DNA of 64,000 nucleotides from JAVKFY01 sp040223615 (GTDB lineage Bacteria > Pseudomonadota > Alphaproteobacteria > GCA-2731375). This document shows, in pieces, positions 47,280 through 54,828 of the stretch; positions within the stretch are counted from its first letter, which is position 1; every line of letters begins with the position of its first letter. The notes beneath the pieces were generated by a model. It had not been told where the DNA came from and made no database searches. It worked only from the letters and a program-made list of their open reading frames with translations. The position numbers and the translations under genes were made by a program. The stretch is taken from positions 62,001-126,000 of the forward strand of contig JAVKFY010000011.1 of the NCBI GenBank assembly GCA_040223615.1, written 5' to 3'.

Positions 47280-48008
47280 ATGCAACTGTCACACGCACCG
47301 TTCGAGAAGAACTCGATCATCCTGGTGATCGGCATCCTGGTCGCCGTGGCGATCGGCGGTCTGGTCGAACTGGTCCCGCTGTTCGCGATGAAGAGCACGA
47401 TCGAGAAGGTCGAGGGCATGCGGCCCTACACGCCGCTGGAGCTGGCCGGCCGCAACATCTACGTGCGCAAGGGCTGCTACAACTGCCACAGTCAGATGGT
47501 CCGGTCGCTGCGGGATGAAGTGGAACGCTACGGCCACTACAGCCTGGCGGCGGAGTCGATGTACGACCACCCGTTCCAGTGGGGCTCGAAACGCACCGGG
47601 CCGGACCTGGCCCGGGTCGGCGGGCGGTATTCCGACGAGTGGCACCGCGCGCACATGGTCGACCCGCGCGGAATCGTGCCGGAGTCGGTGATGCCGGGCT
47701 ATCCGTTCCTGGCCGAGCGTCCGGCGCGCACACGCGACATCGCCGATCACCTGACGGCCAACGCCACGGTCGGCGTGCCCTACAGCGAGGCGATGATCGC
47801 CAATGCGCACGCCGACATGTTCGCCCAGGCCGATCCCGAAGGCGACTACGACGCGTTCCAGGAACGCTATCCCGGCGCCATCGTGCGCGACTTCGACGGC
47901 AACCCACGGCTGCTGTCGGAGCTCGACGCGCTGATCGCCTACCTGCAAATGCTCGGCACCCTGGTGGACTTCGAGATCTACCAGGCGACCGGCGACAACC
48001 TGCGCTAG
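47280..48008 (+). CDS. ccoO: Cytochrome cbb3 oxidase subunit II (monoheme cytochrome c)
   Basis: Membrane-anchored monoheme cytochrome c of 242 aa. The N-terminal transmembrane helix (about 12-35) is followed by GRNIYVRKGCYNCHSQMVR, heme-binding Cys66-x2-Cys69-His70, and the axial-Met region EWHRAHMVDPRGIVPESVMPGYPFL. It passes electrons from CcoP to CcoN on the periplasmic side. The ATG at 47280 has an AGGGAGG box and lies 11 bases after ccoN. Confidence 0.96.
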   Translation: MQLSHAPFEKNSIILVIGILVAVAIGGLVELVPLFAMKSTIEKVEGMRPYTPLELAGRNIYVRKGCYNCHSQMVRSLRDEVERYGHYSLAAESMYDHPFQWGSKRTGPDLARVGGRYSDEWHRAHMVDPRGIVPESVMPGYPFLAERPARTRDIADHLTANATVGVPYSEAMIANAHADMFAQADPEGDYDAFQERYPGAIVRDFDGNPRLLSELDALIAYLQMLGTLVDFEIYQATGDNLR

Positions 48009-48019
48009 GGAGGGCACCG

Positions 48020-48169
48020 ATGACCTATCACGAAGCGGCCGAGTTCGCGCAGACCTGGGGTCTGCTCTATCTCGTCATCCTCGCCGTCGGCGCCTGGATC
48101 TACGCGCTGTGGCCGTCCAACGCCAAGAAGTTCGACGACGCGGCCAGGATGCCGCTGCGGGAGGATTGA
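48020..48169 (+). CDS. ccoQ: Cytochrome cbb3 oxidase small subunit
   Basis: Single-pass membrane protein of 49 aa: helix WGLLYLVILAVGAWIYALWPSN (about 11-32) and a charged tail KKFDDAARMPLRED. CcoQ stabilises the CcoNOP core and can modulate it under oxygen. An AGGGAGG ribosome-binding site precedes the ATG. It lies between ccoO and ccoP, the standard position. Confidence 0.93.
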   Translation: MTYHEAAEFAQTWGLLYLVILAVGAWIYALWPSNAKKFDDAARMPLRED

Positions 48170-48172
48170 GCC

Positions 48173-49042
48173 GTGGCCGAGCACAAGGACATCGACGAGG
48201 TCTCCGGCACCGCCACCACCGGCCACGAGTGGGACGGCATCAAGGAGTTGAACACGCCGCTGCCGCGCTGGTGGCTGTGGACGCTGTACGCCACCATCAT
48301 CTGGGCCATCGGCTACATGATCGCGATGCCGGCGATACCCTACATCACCGGCTATACCAAGGGCGTGCTGGGCCACTCGCAACGCGCGGTGGTTGCCGAG
48401 GACGTGGCGACGACGGCGATGGCGCGGGCGGCGCAGGCATCGCAGTTGGAGGGCGCCAGCCTGGACCAGGTGCGATCCGATCCGGACCTGTACAACTTCG
48501 CGATCGCCGGCGGCCGGTCCGCCTTCGCGGTGAACTGCGCGCAATGCCATGGCATCGGCGGCGGCGGCGCGCCGGGCTATCCCAACCTGCTGGACGACGA
48601 CTGGCTGTGGGGCAGCGGGGTCGAGCAGATCATGCTGACCGTGCGCTACGGCATCCGCAGCGGTCACGACGAGGCGCGGGTCAATGACATGCCCGCCTTC
48701 GGCGCCGACGGCATCCTGACCGGCGCCGAGATCCGCCAGGTCGCGGCCTACGTTCAAAAGCTCTCTGGCCAGGACCACGACGCCGCCCTGGCCGGCGAGG
48801 GCCAGCAACTCTTCGCCGAGAATTGCGTCGCCTGCCACCGCGAGGACGGCACCGGCAACAGGGAGCTGGGCGCACCGAACCTGACCGACGGCATCTGGCT
48901 CTACGGCGGCGATCTCGGCTCGATCACCGCGTCGATCGGCCGGCCGCAGAACGCGGTGATGCCGTCCTGGGTCGACCGGCTCGATCCGGTCACGATCAAG
49001 CAGCTCGCGATCTACGTGCACGCGCTGGGTGGCGGTGAGTGA
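48173..49042 (+). CDS. ccoP: Cytochrome cbb3 oxidase subunit III (diheme cytochrome c)
   Basis: Diheme cytochrome c of 289 aa, the electron entry subunit. The N-terminal membrane helix WWLWTLYATIIWAIGYMIAMPAIPY (about 33-57) is followed by two cytochrome c domains with heme motifs C122AQCH126 and C219VACH223; the Met ligand regions are NDMPAFG and NAVMPSW. It starts with GTG at 48173, three bases after ccoQ. Its last four bases overlap the GTG of ccoG. Confidence 0.96.
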   Translation: MAEHKDIDEVSGTATTGHEWDGIKELNTPLPRWWLWTLYATIIWAIGYMIAMPAIPYITGYTKGVLGHSQRAVVAEDVATTAMARAAQASQLEGASLDQVRSDPDLYNFAIAGGRSAFAVNCAQCHGIGGGGAPGYPNLLDDDWLWGSGVEQIMLTVRYGIRSGHDEARVNDMPAFGADGILTGAEIRQVAAYVQKLSGQDHDAALAGEGQQLFAENCVACHREDGTGNRELGAPNLTDGIWLYGGDLGSITASIGRPQNAVMPSWVDRLDPVTIKQLAIYVHALGGGE

Positions 49043-50505
49043 GCGACATGCACGGGGTGATCGACGAGACCATCGTCGAGCGCGTTGACGTCGCCGCCGT
49101 CAACGCGGCCCCGCGCCGTTCGCTCTACGCCAAGCGGCAGAAGATCTTCCCGAAGCTGGCGCACGGCCGTTTCCGCAAGCTGAAGTGGGCGGTGATGGCG
49201 GCGACGCTGGCGATCTACTACGTGGCGCCGTGGCTGCGCTGGGACCGCCCCGGCGACGCGCCGGACCAGGCGATCCTGATCGATTTCCCGTCGCGCAAGT
49301 TCTACTTCTTCTTCATCGAGATCTGGCCGCAGGAGGTGTACTACATCACCGGCCTGCTGATCATCGCGGCGATGTCGCTGTTCCTGGTGAACAGCCTGTT
49401 CGGCCGCGTGTGGTGCGGCTACACCTGCCCGCAGACGGTATGGACCGACCTGTTCGTCGCGGTGGAACGGCTGGTCGAAGGCGACCGGGGCGCCCGCATC
49501 CGGCTCGACAACGCGCCCTACACGGCCGGCAAGCTCGGCAAGCGAGTGATCAAGCACGCGGTCTGGATCGTCATCGCGATGGCGACCGGCGGCGCCTGGG
49601 TATTCTACTTCGCCGACGCGCCGACCCTGCTGGTCGACCTGGTCACCGGCCAGGCATCGACCGTGGCCTACATCTCGGTCGCGGTGCTGACCTTCACCAC
49701 CTACATGCTGGGCGGCCTGGCGCGCGAACAGGTCTGCACCTACATGTGCCCATGGCCGCGCATCCAGGCCTCGATGGTCGACGAGCACAGCCTGCAGGTC
49801 ACCTATCGCGGCTATCGCGGCGAGCCGCGCGCGCCGTTCCGCAAGGGTCAGGACTGGGACGCGCGCGGCCACTGCATCGACTGCAAGAACTGCGTCGCGG
49901 TGTGCCCGGCCGGCATCGACATCCGCGACGGGCCACAGCTTGAATGCATCAACTGCGCGCTGTGCATCGATGCCTGCGACGAGGTGATGGACAAGATCGA
50001 CCTGCCGCGCGGGTTGATCGCCTATGACAGCGACGAGAACATGATCGCCCGCGCCGCCGGCAAGCCGGCGCGGTTTCCGTGGCTGCGGGCACGTACCGCG
50101 ATCTACGCCGCCGTCGTGGTGATCACCATGATCGTGATGCTGGTGGCGCTGAGCGGCCGGTCGGTGCTGGAACTCACGGCGCAGCACGACCGCGCGCCCC
50201 TGTTCGTCGAACTCAGCGACGGTTCGATCCGCAACGGCTACACCGTGAAGATCCTCAACAAGGTGCACGAGGAGCGTACCTTCGCGCTGTCCGTGGCGGG
50301 CATCGAGGGCGCCAAGGTCGACGTCGCCGGGCTGACCGGCGAGACCGCCGACATCATCATCGTCGGCCCGGATTCGCTGCGCAGCCTGCGCGTGCTGGTC
50401 GCCGCGCCGCGCGACCAGACCGGTGACATCGACTTCGTGGTCCGCGACCTCGCCGACGGCACCGAGGCGCGCCACGACAGCCAGTTCGTGGGGCCGAAGA
50501 GATGA
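49039..50505 (+). CDS. ccoG: cbb3 oxidase assembly ferredoxin-like membrane protein
   Basis: CcoG/RdxA/FixG family protein (488 aa) needed for copper handling during cbb3 assembly, probably reducing Cu(II) for insertion. Several transmembrane segments, VWCGYTCPQTVWTDLF, and a cytosolic domain with two 4Fe-4S motifs, CIDCKNCVAVCP and CINCALCIDACD (about residues 280-320), are seen. The C-terminal part is an exported Ig-like domain (GSIRNGYTVKILNKVHEERTFAL). GTG start overlaps the ccoP stop as GTGA. Confidence 0.95.
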   Translation: MSDMHGVIDETIVERVDVAAVNAAPRRSLYAKRQKIFPKLAHGRFRKLKWAVMAATLAIYYVAPWLRWDRPGDAPDQAILIDFPSRKFYFFFIEIWPQEVYYITGLLIIAAMSLFLVNSLFGRVWCGYTCPQTVWTDLFVAVERLVEGDRGARIRLDNAPYTAGKLGKRVIKHAVWIVIAMATGGAWVFYFADAPTLLVDLVTGQASTVAYISVAVLTFTTYMLGGLAREQVCTYMCPWPRIQASMVDEHSLQVTYRGYRGEPRAPFRKGQDWDARGHCIDCKNCVAVCPAGIDIRDGPQLECINCALCIDACDEVMDKIDLPRGLIAYDSDENMIARAAGKPARFPWLRARTAIYAAVVVITMIVMLVALSGRSVLELTAQHDRAPLFVELSDGSIRNGYTVKILNKVHEERTFALSVAGIEGAKVDVAGLTGETADIIIVGPDSLRSLRVLVAAPRDQTGDIDFVVRDLADGTEARHDSQFVGPKR

Positions 50506-50984
50506 CCGCGAAGCTCACCGGCCGGCATGTGCTGATGGCGCTGCTCGGGTTCTTCGGCTGCGTCATGGCGGTGAACGGCGTCTTCGTCTACTTCGCGACC
50601 TCCACCTTCACCGGGCTGGACGCGCCGAAGGCCTATCGCAGCGGCGTCGCCTACAACCGGGCGCTGGACGACGCCCGCGCGCAGGCCGACCTTGGCTGGC
50701 GGGCAAAAATGTCAGTCGAGACCGAAAGCCCGGAAACGACGCTGCGGATCGTGCTGATCGATGCCAACGGCCAGCCGTTGCAAGGCCTGGCGGTCACTGC
50801 CGCGTGGCGCCGGCCGACGCAGGCGGCCGACGACCGCGTAATCGGCCTGAGCCCGGACGGACCGGGCCGCTACGCCGGCGCCATCGTGCTGCCGGCGCGC
50901 GGCAACTGGGACCTGTCCATCGTCGCCCAGAACGATGCCGGGCAGCATTTCCGCATCGACCGCCGGATCTGGGTGAAGCCGTGA
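50502..50984 (+). CDS. ccoH: cbb3 oxidase assembly protein FixH family
   Basis: FixH-type protein (160 aa): one N-terminal membrane helix (VLMALLGFFGCVMAVNGVFVYFAT, about 10-33), then a periplasmic beta domain with YNRALDDARAQADLGWRAKMSVE and RRPTQAADDRVIGLSPDGPGRYAG. It works with CcoG and CcoI in maturation of the oxidase. ATG overlaps the ccoG stop (ATGA) and its own stop overlaps the GTG of ccoI. Confidence 0.92.
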   Translation: MTAKLTGRHVLMALLGFFGCVMAVNGVFVYFATSTFTGLDAPKAYRSGVAYNRALDDARAQADLGWRAKMSVETESPETTLRIVLIDANGQPLQGLAVTAAWRRPTQAADDRVIGLSPDGPGRYAGAIVLPARGNWDLSIVAQNDAGQHFRIDRRIWVKP

Positions 50985-53125
50985 GTGTGGCCGCGAGTTT
51001 CGTCCACATGCGCGGCGATGGCGCCGACGAGCTTTGCCTGCTGGTCCCGGACATGCACTGCGGCGGCTGTGTCGCCGAGATCGAGAAGCGTCTCGCCGCC
51101 GTGCCAGGCGTGGCCAGCGCACGCGCCAACCTGTCGAACCGCCAGGTCGCGGTCGCCTTCCTGCACGGCACCACCGACGCCGATGCGCTGATCGCCGCCG
51201 TCGCCGGCGCGGGCTTCGAGGCCACGCCCTACGACCCGGCGATGCTGGCCAGCCGCGACGACGCGGAGGAGAAGGCGCTGCTGCGCGCTCTGGCGGTGGC
51301 CGGCTTCGCGGCGGCGAACGTGATGCTGCTCTCGGTCGGGGTCTGGGCCGGCAGCGACATGGACCCGGCGACGCGCGACCTGCTGCACTGGGTCTCCGCG
51401 CTGATCGCCCTGCCCGCGGTCGCCTATGCCGGCCGGCCGTTCTTTCGCGCCGCGTGGCAGGCATTGTCGGCGCGCGCCGTGACCATGGACGTGCCGATCG
51501 CGCTGGCCGTGCTGCTGGCCGCCGGCATGAGCCTGTACGAGACCATGCACGGTGGCGCACACGCCTATTTCGACGCGTCGGTCACCTTGCTGTTCTTCCT
51601 GCTGATCGGCCGCTATCTCGACCGGCAGGCGCGGCGCAAGGCAACTTCGGCGGCCGAGAAACTGCTGCTGCTCAACGCCAGCCACGCCATGGTGCTCGAC
51701 GACGACGGCAACCGCCGCGCCGTGCCGCTGGCCGAGATCGCCGTCGGCATGAAAGTCGCGCTGGCGCCGGGCGACAGGTTTCCCGTGGACGGCCGCGTGG
51801 TCGAGGGCCGCGCCGACATCGACAACCAGCTCATCTCCGGCGAGACGGCGCCGCACGCGGTTCAGGCCGGCGACGCGGTCCATGCCGGGACCATCAACCG
51901 CAACGGCGCGCTGGTGGTGCAGGTCACCGCCACCGGCGACGACACGCTGCTCGGCGAGATCGGCCGGCTGGTGCGCCAGGCGGAACAGGCGCGCGGCGGC
52001 TACGTGCGGCTCGCCGACCGGCTGGCAGCCGTCTACGCGCCGGCGGTGCACATCGTCGCCGCCGCGACCTTCGCCGGATGGATGCTGGCCGGCAGCGACT
52101 GGCGCCAGGCACTGCTCGCCGCCGTCGCGGTGCTGATCATCACCTGTCCGTGCGCGCTGGGCCTGGCGGTGCCGGTGGTGCAGGTGGTCGCCGCCGGGCG
52201 GCTGTTCCAGCGCGGCATCCTGCTGAAGTCCGGCGACGCACTGGAGCGCCTCGCCGCCGTCGACCAAGTCGTGTTCGACAAGACCGGCACGCTCACAGAC
52301 GGCCAGCCGGTGCTGGTCAACGCGGACAGGCTCAGCGCGGAAGACCTGCGGCTGGCAGCGGCGCTGGCGAAGCACAGTCGGCACCCGCTTGCCCGCGCGC
52401 TGCACGGCCACGCCGACGGCGACGTGCCGTTGACCGACTGGCGCGAAGAGCCCGGCCGCGGCGTCCGGGCACGCCTGGAGGGTATCGAAGTTCGGCTCGG
52501 CAGTCGCGCCTGGAGCGGCAACGCCGATGCCGACGATATCGATAGCGGCCCGGAACTCTGGCTGCGGCGCGGGGACGCGATGCCGCTGCGGTTGCGGTTC
52601 GCCGACCGACCGCGCGGCGATGCCGCCGAGGTCGTCTCCGGTCTCGGCCTGCCGACGGAAATCCTCTCCGGAGATCGCGCTACCGTGGTGGCCAAGGTCG
52701 CCACCGCGCTCGGCATCGGCGCCTGGCGCGCCGACCAGCGCCCGGCCGACAAGACCCAGCGCTTGCGGGAACTGGCCGACGATGGTCACCGCGTGCTGAT
52801 GATCGGCGACGGGCTGAACGACGCGGCGGCGCTGGCGGCGGCGCATGTCTCGATGGCCCCAGCCGCCGCCGCCGACGTCAGCCAGACCAGCGCCGACCTG
52901 ATCTTCCAGGGCCGCAAGCTGGCGCCGGTCGCCGAGGCGCTGACGACGGCGCGCCGTGCCCGGGCGCTGATGACGCAGAATTTCGGCCTGGCGCTGGCCT
53001 ATAACCTGGTGGCGGTACCGCTGGCCGTCGCCGGGCTGGCGACGCCGATGGTGGCCGCCATCGCGATGTCGTCGTCATCGCTGCTGGTCACGCTGAACGC
53101 GCTGCGGCTGCGGGGACAGGCATGA
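50981..53125 (+). CDS. ccoI: Copper-translocating P1B-type ATPase for cbb3 assembly
   Basis: Heavy-metal P-type ATPase of 714 aa that exports copper for the CuB centre of CcoN. N-terminal HMA domain with MHCGGC (about residues 24-29), eight membrane segments, the metal-site motif TCPCALG, phosphorylation motif DKTGT, HP motif SRHPLA and hinge GDGLNDA are all present. The usual actuator TGE is SGET here. Start is GTG at 50981, overlapping the ccoH stop; its own last bases overlap the ccoS ATG. Such CcoI-type pumps belong to oxidase assembly rather than copper detoxification. Confidence 0.96.
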   Translation: MSVAASFVHMRGDGADELCLLVPDMHCGGCVAEIEKRLAAVPGVASARANLSNRQVAVAFLHGTTDADALIAAVAGAGFEATPYDPAMLASRDDAEEKALLRALAVAGFAAANVMLLSVGVWAGSDMDPATRDLLHWVSALIALPAVAYAGRPFFRAAWQALSARAVTMDVPIALAVLLAAGMSLYETMHGGAHAYFDASVTLLFFLLIGRYLDRQARRKATSAAEKLLLLNASHAMVLDDDGNRRAVPLAEIAVGMKVALAPGDRFPVDGRVVEGRADIDNQLISGETAPHAVQAGDAVHAGTINRNGALVVQVTATGDDTLLGEIGRLVRQAEQARGGYVRLADRLAAVYAPAVHIVAAATFAGWMLAGSDWRQALLAAVAVLIITCPCALGLAVPVVQVVAAGRLFQRGILLKSGDALERLAAVDQVVFDKTGTLTDGQPVLVNADRLSAEDLRLAAALAKHSRHPLARALHGHADGDVPLTDWREEPGRGVRARLEGIEVRLGSRAWSGNADADDIDSGPELWLRRGDAMPLRLRFADRPRGDAAEVVSGLGLPTEILSGDRATVVAKVATALGIGAWRADQRPADKTQRLRELADDGHRVLMIGDGLNDAAALAAAHVSMAPAAAADVSQTSADLIFQGRKLAPVAEALTTARRARALMTQNFGLALAYNLVAVPLAVAGLATPMVAAIAMSSSSLLVTLNALRLRGQA

Positions 53126-53277
53126 ACGCCCTTCTGATCCTGCTCCCGGCCGCGCTGGCGCTGGGTGGCCTTGGCCTGGCGGCGTTCATGTGGGCGCTGA
53201 AAAATGGCCAGTTCGACGACCTCGACGGCGCCGCCGAACGCATCCTCTACGACGACGAGCCGACGGATACTCGCTAG
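53122..53277 (+). CDS. ccoS: cbb3 oxidase maturation protein CcoS
   Basis: Small membrane protein of 51 aa with one helix (ALLILLPAALALGGLGLAAFMWAL) followed by KNGQFDDLDGAAERILYDD, the CcoS signature. It is required for cofactor insertion into the oxidase. ATG overlaps the ccoI stop. Its TAG stop shares the CTAG at 53274-53277 with the convergent DUF2189 gene. Confidence 0.93.
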   Translation: MNALLILLPAALALGGLGLAAFMWALKNGQFDDLDGAAERILYDDEPTDTR

Positions 53278-54041
53278 GCCGGCTCGCGGTCGTGTATCAA
53301 GGCGCGGTAGCAGTGCCACGAGGCGTGACCGACCAGCGGGAAAGTCACGATCAGGCCGATATTCAGGGTCACCAGGCCGAAGCCGATCAGCATCACGATC
53401 AGCCAAGCCCATAGCAGCATCGGTCGCGGATTCACCGTCAGCGCGGTCAGGCTGGTCAGCATCGCCGTGACCACGTCGACGTCGCGCTCCAGCAACATCG
53501 GCAGCGACACCGCGGCGATGGCGAAGGCGATCAGCGCCAGCCCGGCGCCGACGATGGTTCCGGTGGCCAGGAAAATCAGGCCGTTGCTGGTGAACAGCAG
53601 CAGGCCGATCCACTCCGACATCGGCGGCGCGCCAACGCCGCCGAAGAACAGCGCGAAGAGCAGCGTGGCGATGCGCATCCAGATCAACATGAACGCGGCC
53701 AGCACGATGCCGGCCAGCGCCAGTTGCAGCGCGGAGCGGATGCCAACGAACACCACCTCGTGGCCCTGCAGCGTCTCGCCCGCCTGTAGCCGGCGGCTCT
53801 TCTCGTAGAGGCCGACGGCCAGCAGCGGCGCGATCAGGAAAAAGCCCGCCGCCACCGGCATGAACAGCACCAGGCGGTCCTGCGCCAGCAGCATGAAGCC
53901 GATCAGCGCGCCGACCACGGCGACGAAAATGCCGTAGCCCAGCGACAGCAGCGGCCGGTGCCACAGGTCGGTCCAGCCGGCTGACAGCCAGCGCCATGGA
54001 TCGTCGATGGCGATCCGCGCGACCCTGACCGGCAGCGCCAC
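53274..54041 (-). CDS. DUF2189 multi-pass membrane protein
   Basis: Integral membrane protein (255 aa) with about six hydrophobic segments. The N-terminus DDPWRWLSAGWTDLWHRPLLSLGYG and the middle YEKSRRLQAGETLQGHEVVF are typical of DUF2189, a proteobacterial family of unknown role often found near respiratory oxidase genes. It is convergent with ccoS, sharing its stop region. Confidence 0.86.
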   Translation of the reverse strand: MALPVRVARIAIDDPWRWLSAGWTDLWHRPLLSLGYGIFVAVVGALIGFMLLAQDRLVLFMPVAAGFFLIAPLLAVGLYEKSRRLQAGETLQGHEVVFVGIRSALQLALAGIVLAAFMLIWMRIATLLFALFFGGVGAPPMSEWIGLLLFTSNGLIFLATGTIVGAGLALIAFAIAAVSLPMLLERDVDVVTAMLTSLTALTVNPRPMLLWAWLIVMLIGFGLVTLNIGLIVTFPLVGHASWHCYRALIHDREPA

Positions 54042-54052
54042 CGCCTAGGCCC

Positions 54053-54493
54053 CTACCACTCGCCGGTATTCTGCATCGAGGCCCATGGCTCCTGCTTGGG
54101 CAAAGGGTCACCCTCCTGCAGCAACTCGATGGAGATGTTGTCGGGCGAGCGCACGAAAGCCATGTAGCCGTCGCGCGGCGGCCGGTTGATGGTGATGCCG
54201 GCGTCCTGCAGCTTCTGGCAGGTGGCGTAGATATCGTCGACTTTGTAGGCGAGGTGGCCGAAATTGCGGCCGCCGTCGTAGTCCTCCGGGTCCCAGTTGT
54301 AGGTCAGTTCGACCAGCGGGGCCTGGGTCTCCTTGGATTGCTCGGCATCGGCCGGTGCTGCCAGGAACACCAGCGTGAAGCGGCCCTGCTCGCTCTCGCG
54401 GCGGCGCACCTCCACCAGGCCGAGCTGATTGCAGAAGAAATCCAGTGACTTATCGAGGTCCGTGACCCGGATCATGGTGTGAAGATAGCGCAT
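54053..54493 (-). CDS. gloA: Lactoylglutathione lyase (glyoxalase I)
   Basis: Metal-dependent glyoxalase I of 146 aa, converting the methylglyoxal-glutathione hemithioacetal to S-lactoylglutathione. Metal ligands fit the family: His5 in MRYLHTM, Glu in the VELTYNWD strand, His in FGHLAYKV and Glu in SIELLQEG. The duplicated beta-alpha-beta-beta-beta halves are clear. Starts with ATG at 54493; 11 bases separate its stop from the DUF2189 start on the same strand. Confidence 0.93.
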   Translation of the reverse strand: MRYLHTMIRVTDLDKSLDFFCNQLGLVEVRRRESEQGRFTLVFLAAPADAEQSKETQAPLVELTYNWDPEDYDGGRNFGHLAYKVDDIYATCQKLQDAGITINRPPRDGYMAFVRSPDNISIELLQEGDPLPKQEPWASMQNTGEW

Positions 54494-54828
54494 CGGACGG
54501 CTCCCCCTGGGCCGCGCCCAACAGGACGCGGCCGGCGTAATCGAAACGTTTTCGAACTGGCGGCGTGCTTTTGCGCGCCGCCCATGCCTTTCATCACAGA
54601 ATCGACCCTTCGGCCGGCCGTGGCAAGCCTTGGCGTCGCGGCGTCGGGTCGCAGGTTGCGCGGAACCGGCGGCCTTCCTACCTAGATCGGTATTGCAGCA
54701 CGGGCGAGAGCCCCACCGGCGTCAATTACCGACGCCAGCGCGACGCAGGGAGCCCATAATTGGGTCTGGGGCGCGGGGTGATCGACCATTTGATAACGGC
54801 GTTCAACGCCACCATTGGGGACAAAGTC
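54494..54828. other. 335-bp intergenic/leader region with hairpins and a palindrome
   Basis: The only gap over 300 bases. It contains the near-palindrome TCGAAA-CGT-TTTCGA (54541-54555), which may be an operator for gloA or the TPR gene. Two adjacent hairpins follow: GGGC-GAGA-GCCC with a GNRA tetraloop (54702-54713) and GGCGTC-N7-GACGCC (54718-54736), then AGGGAGCCC downstream. This could be a structured 5' leader of the TPR gene. CCCCACCGGCG recalls part of the FMN riboswitch, but the other conserved blocks are missing. Whether it folds into a regulatory RNA is not known. Confidence 0.45.

Noticed and set aside
54701..54740. FMN riboswitch
   Set aside because: Only CCCCACCGGCG agrees with the RFN consensus; the AUCUUCGGGG opening, the second half GCCGACGGU and the closing stem are missing, and no riboflavin gene follows.
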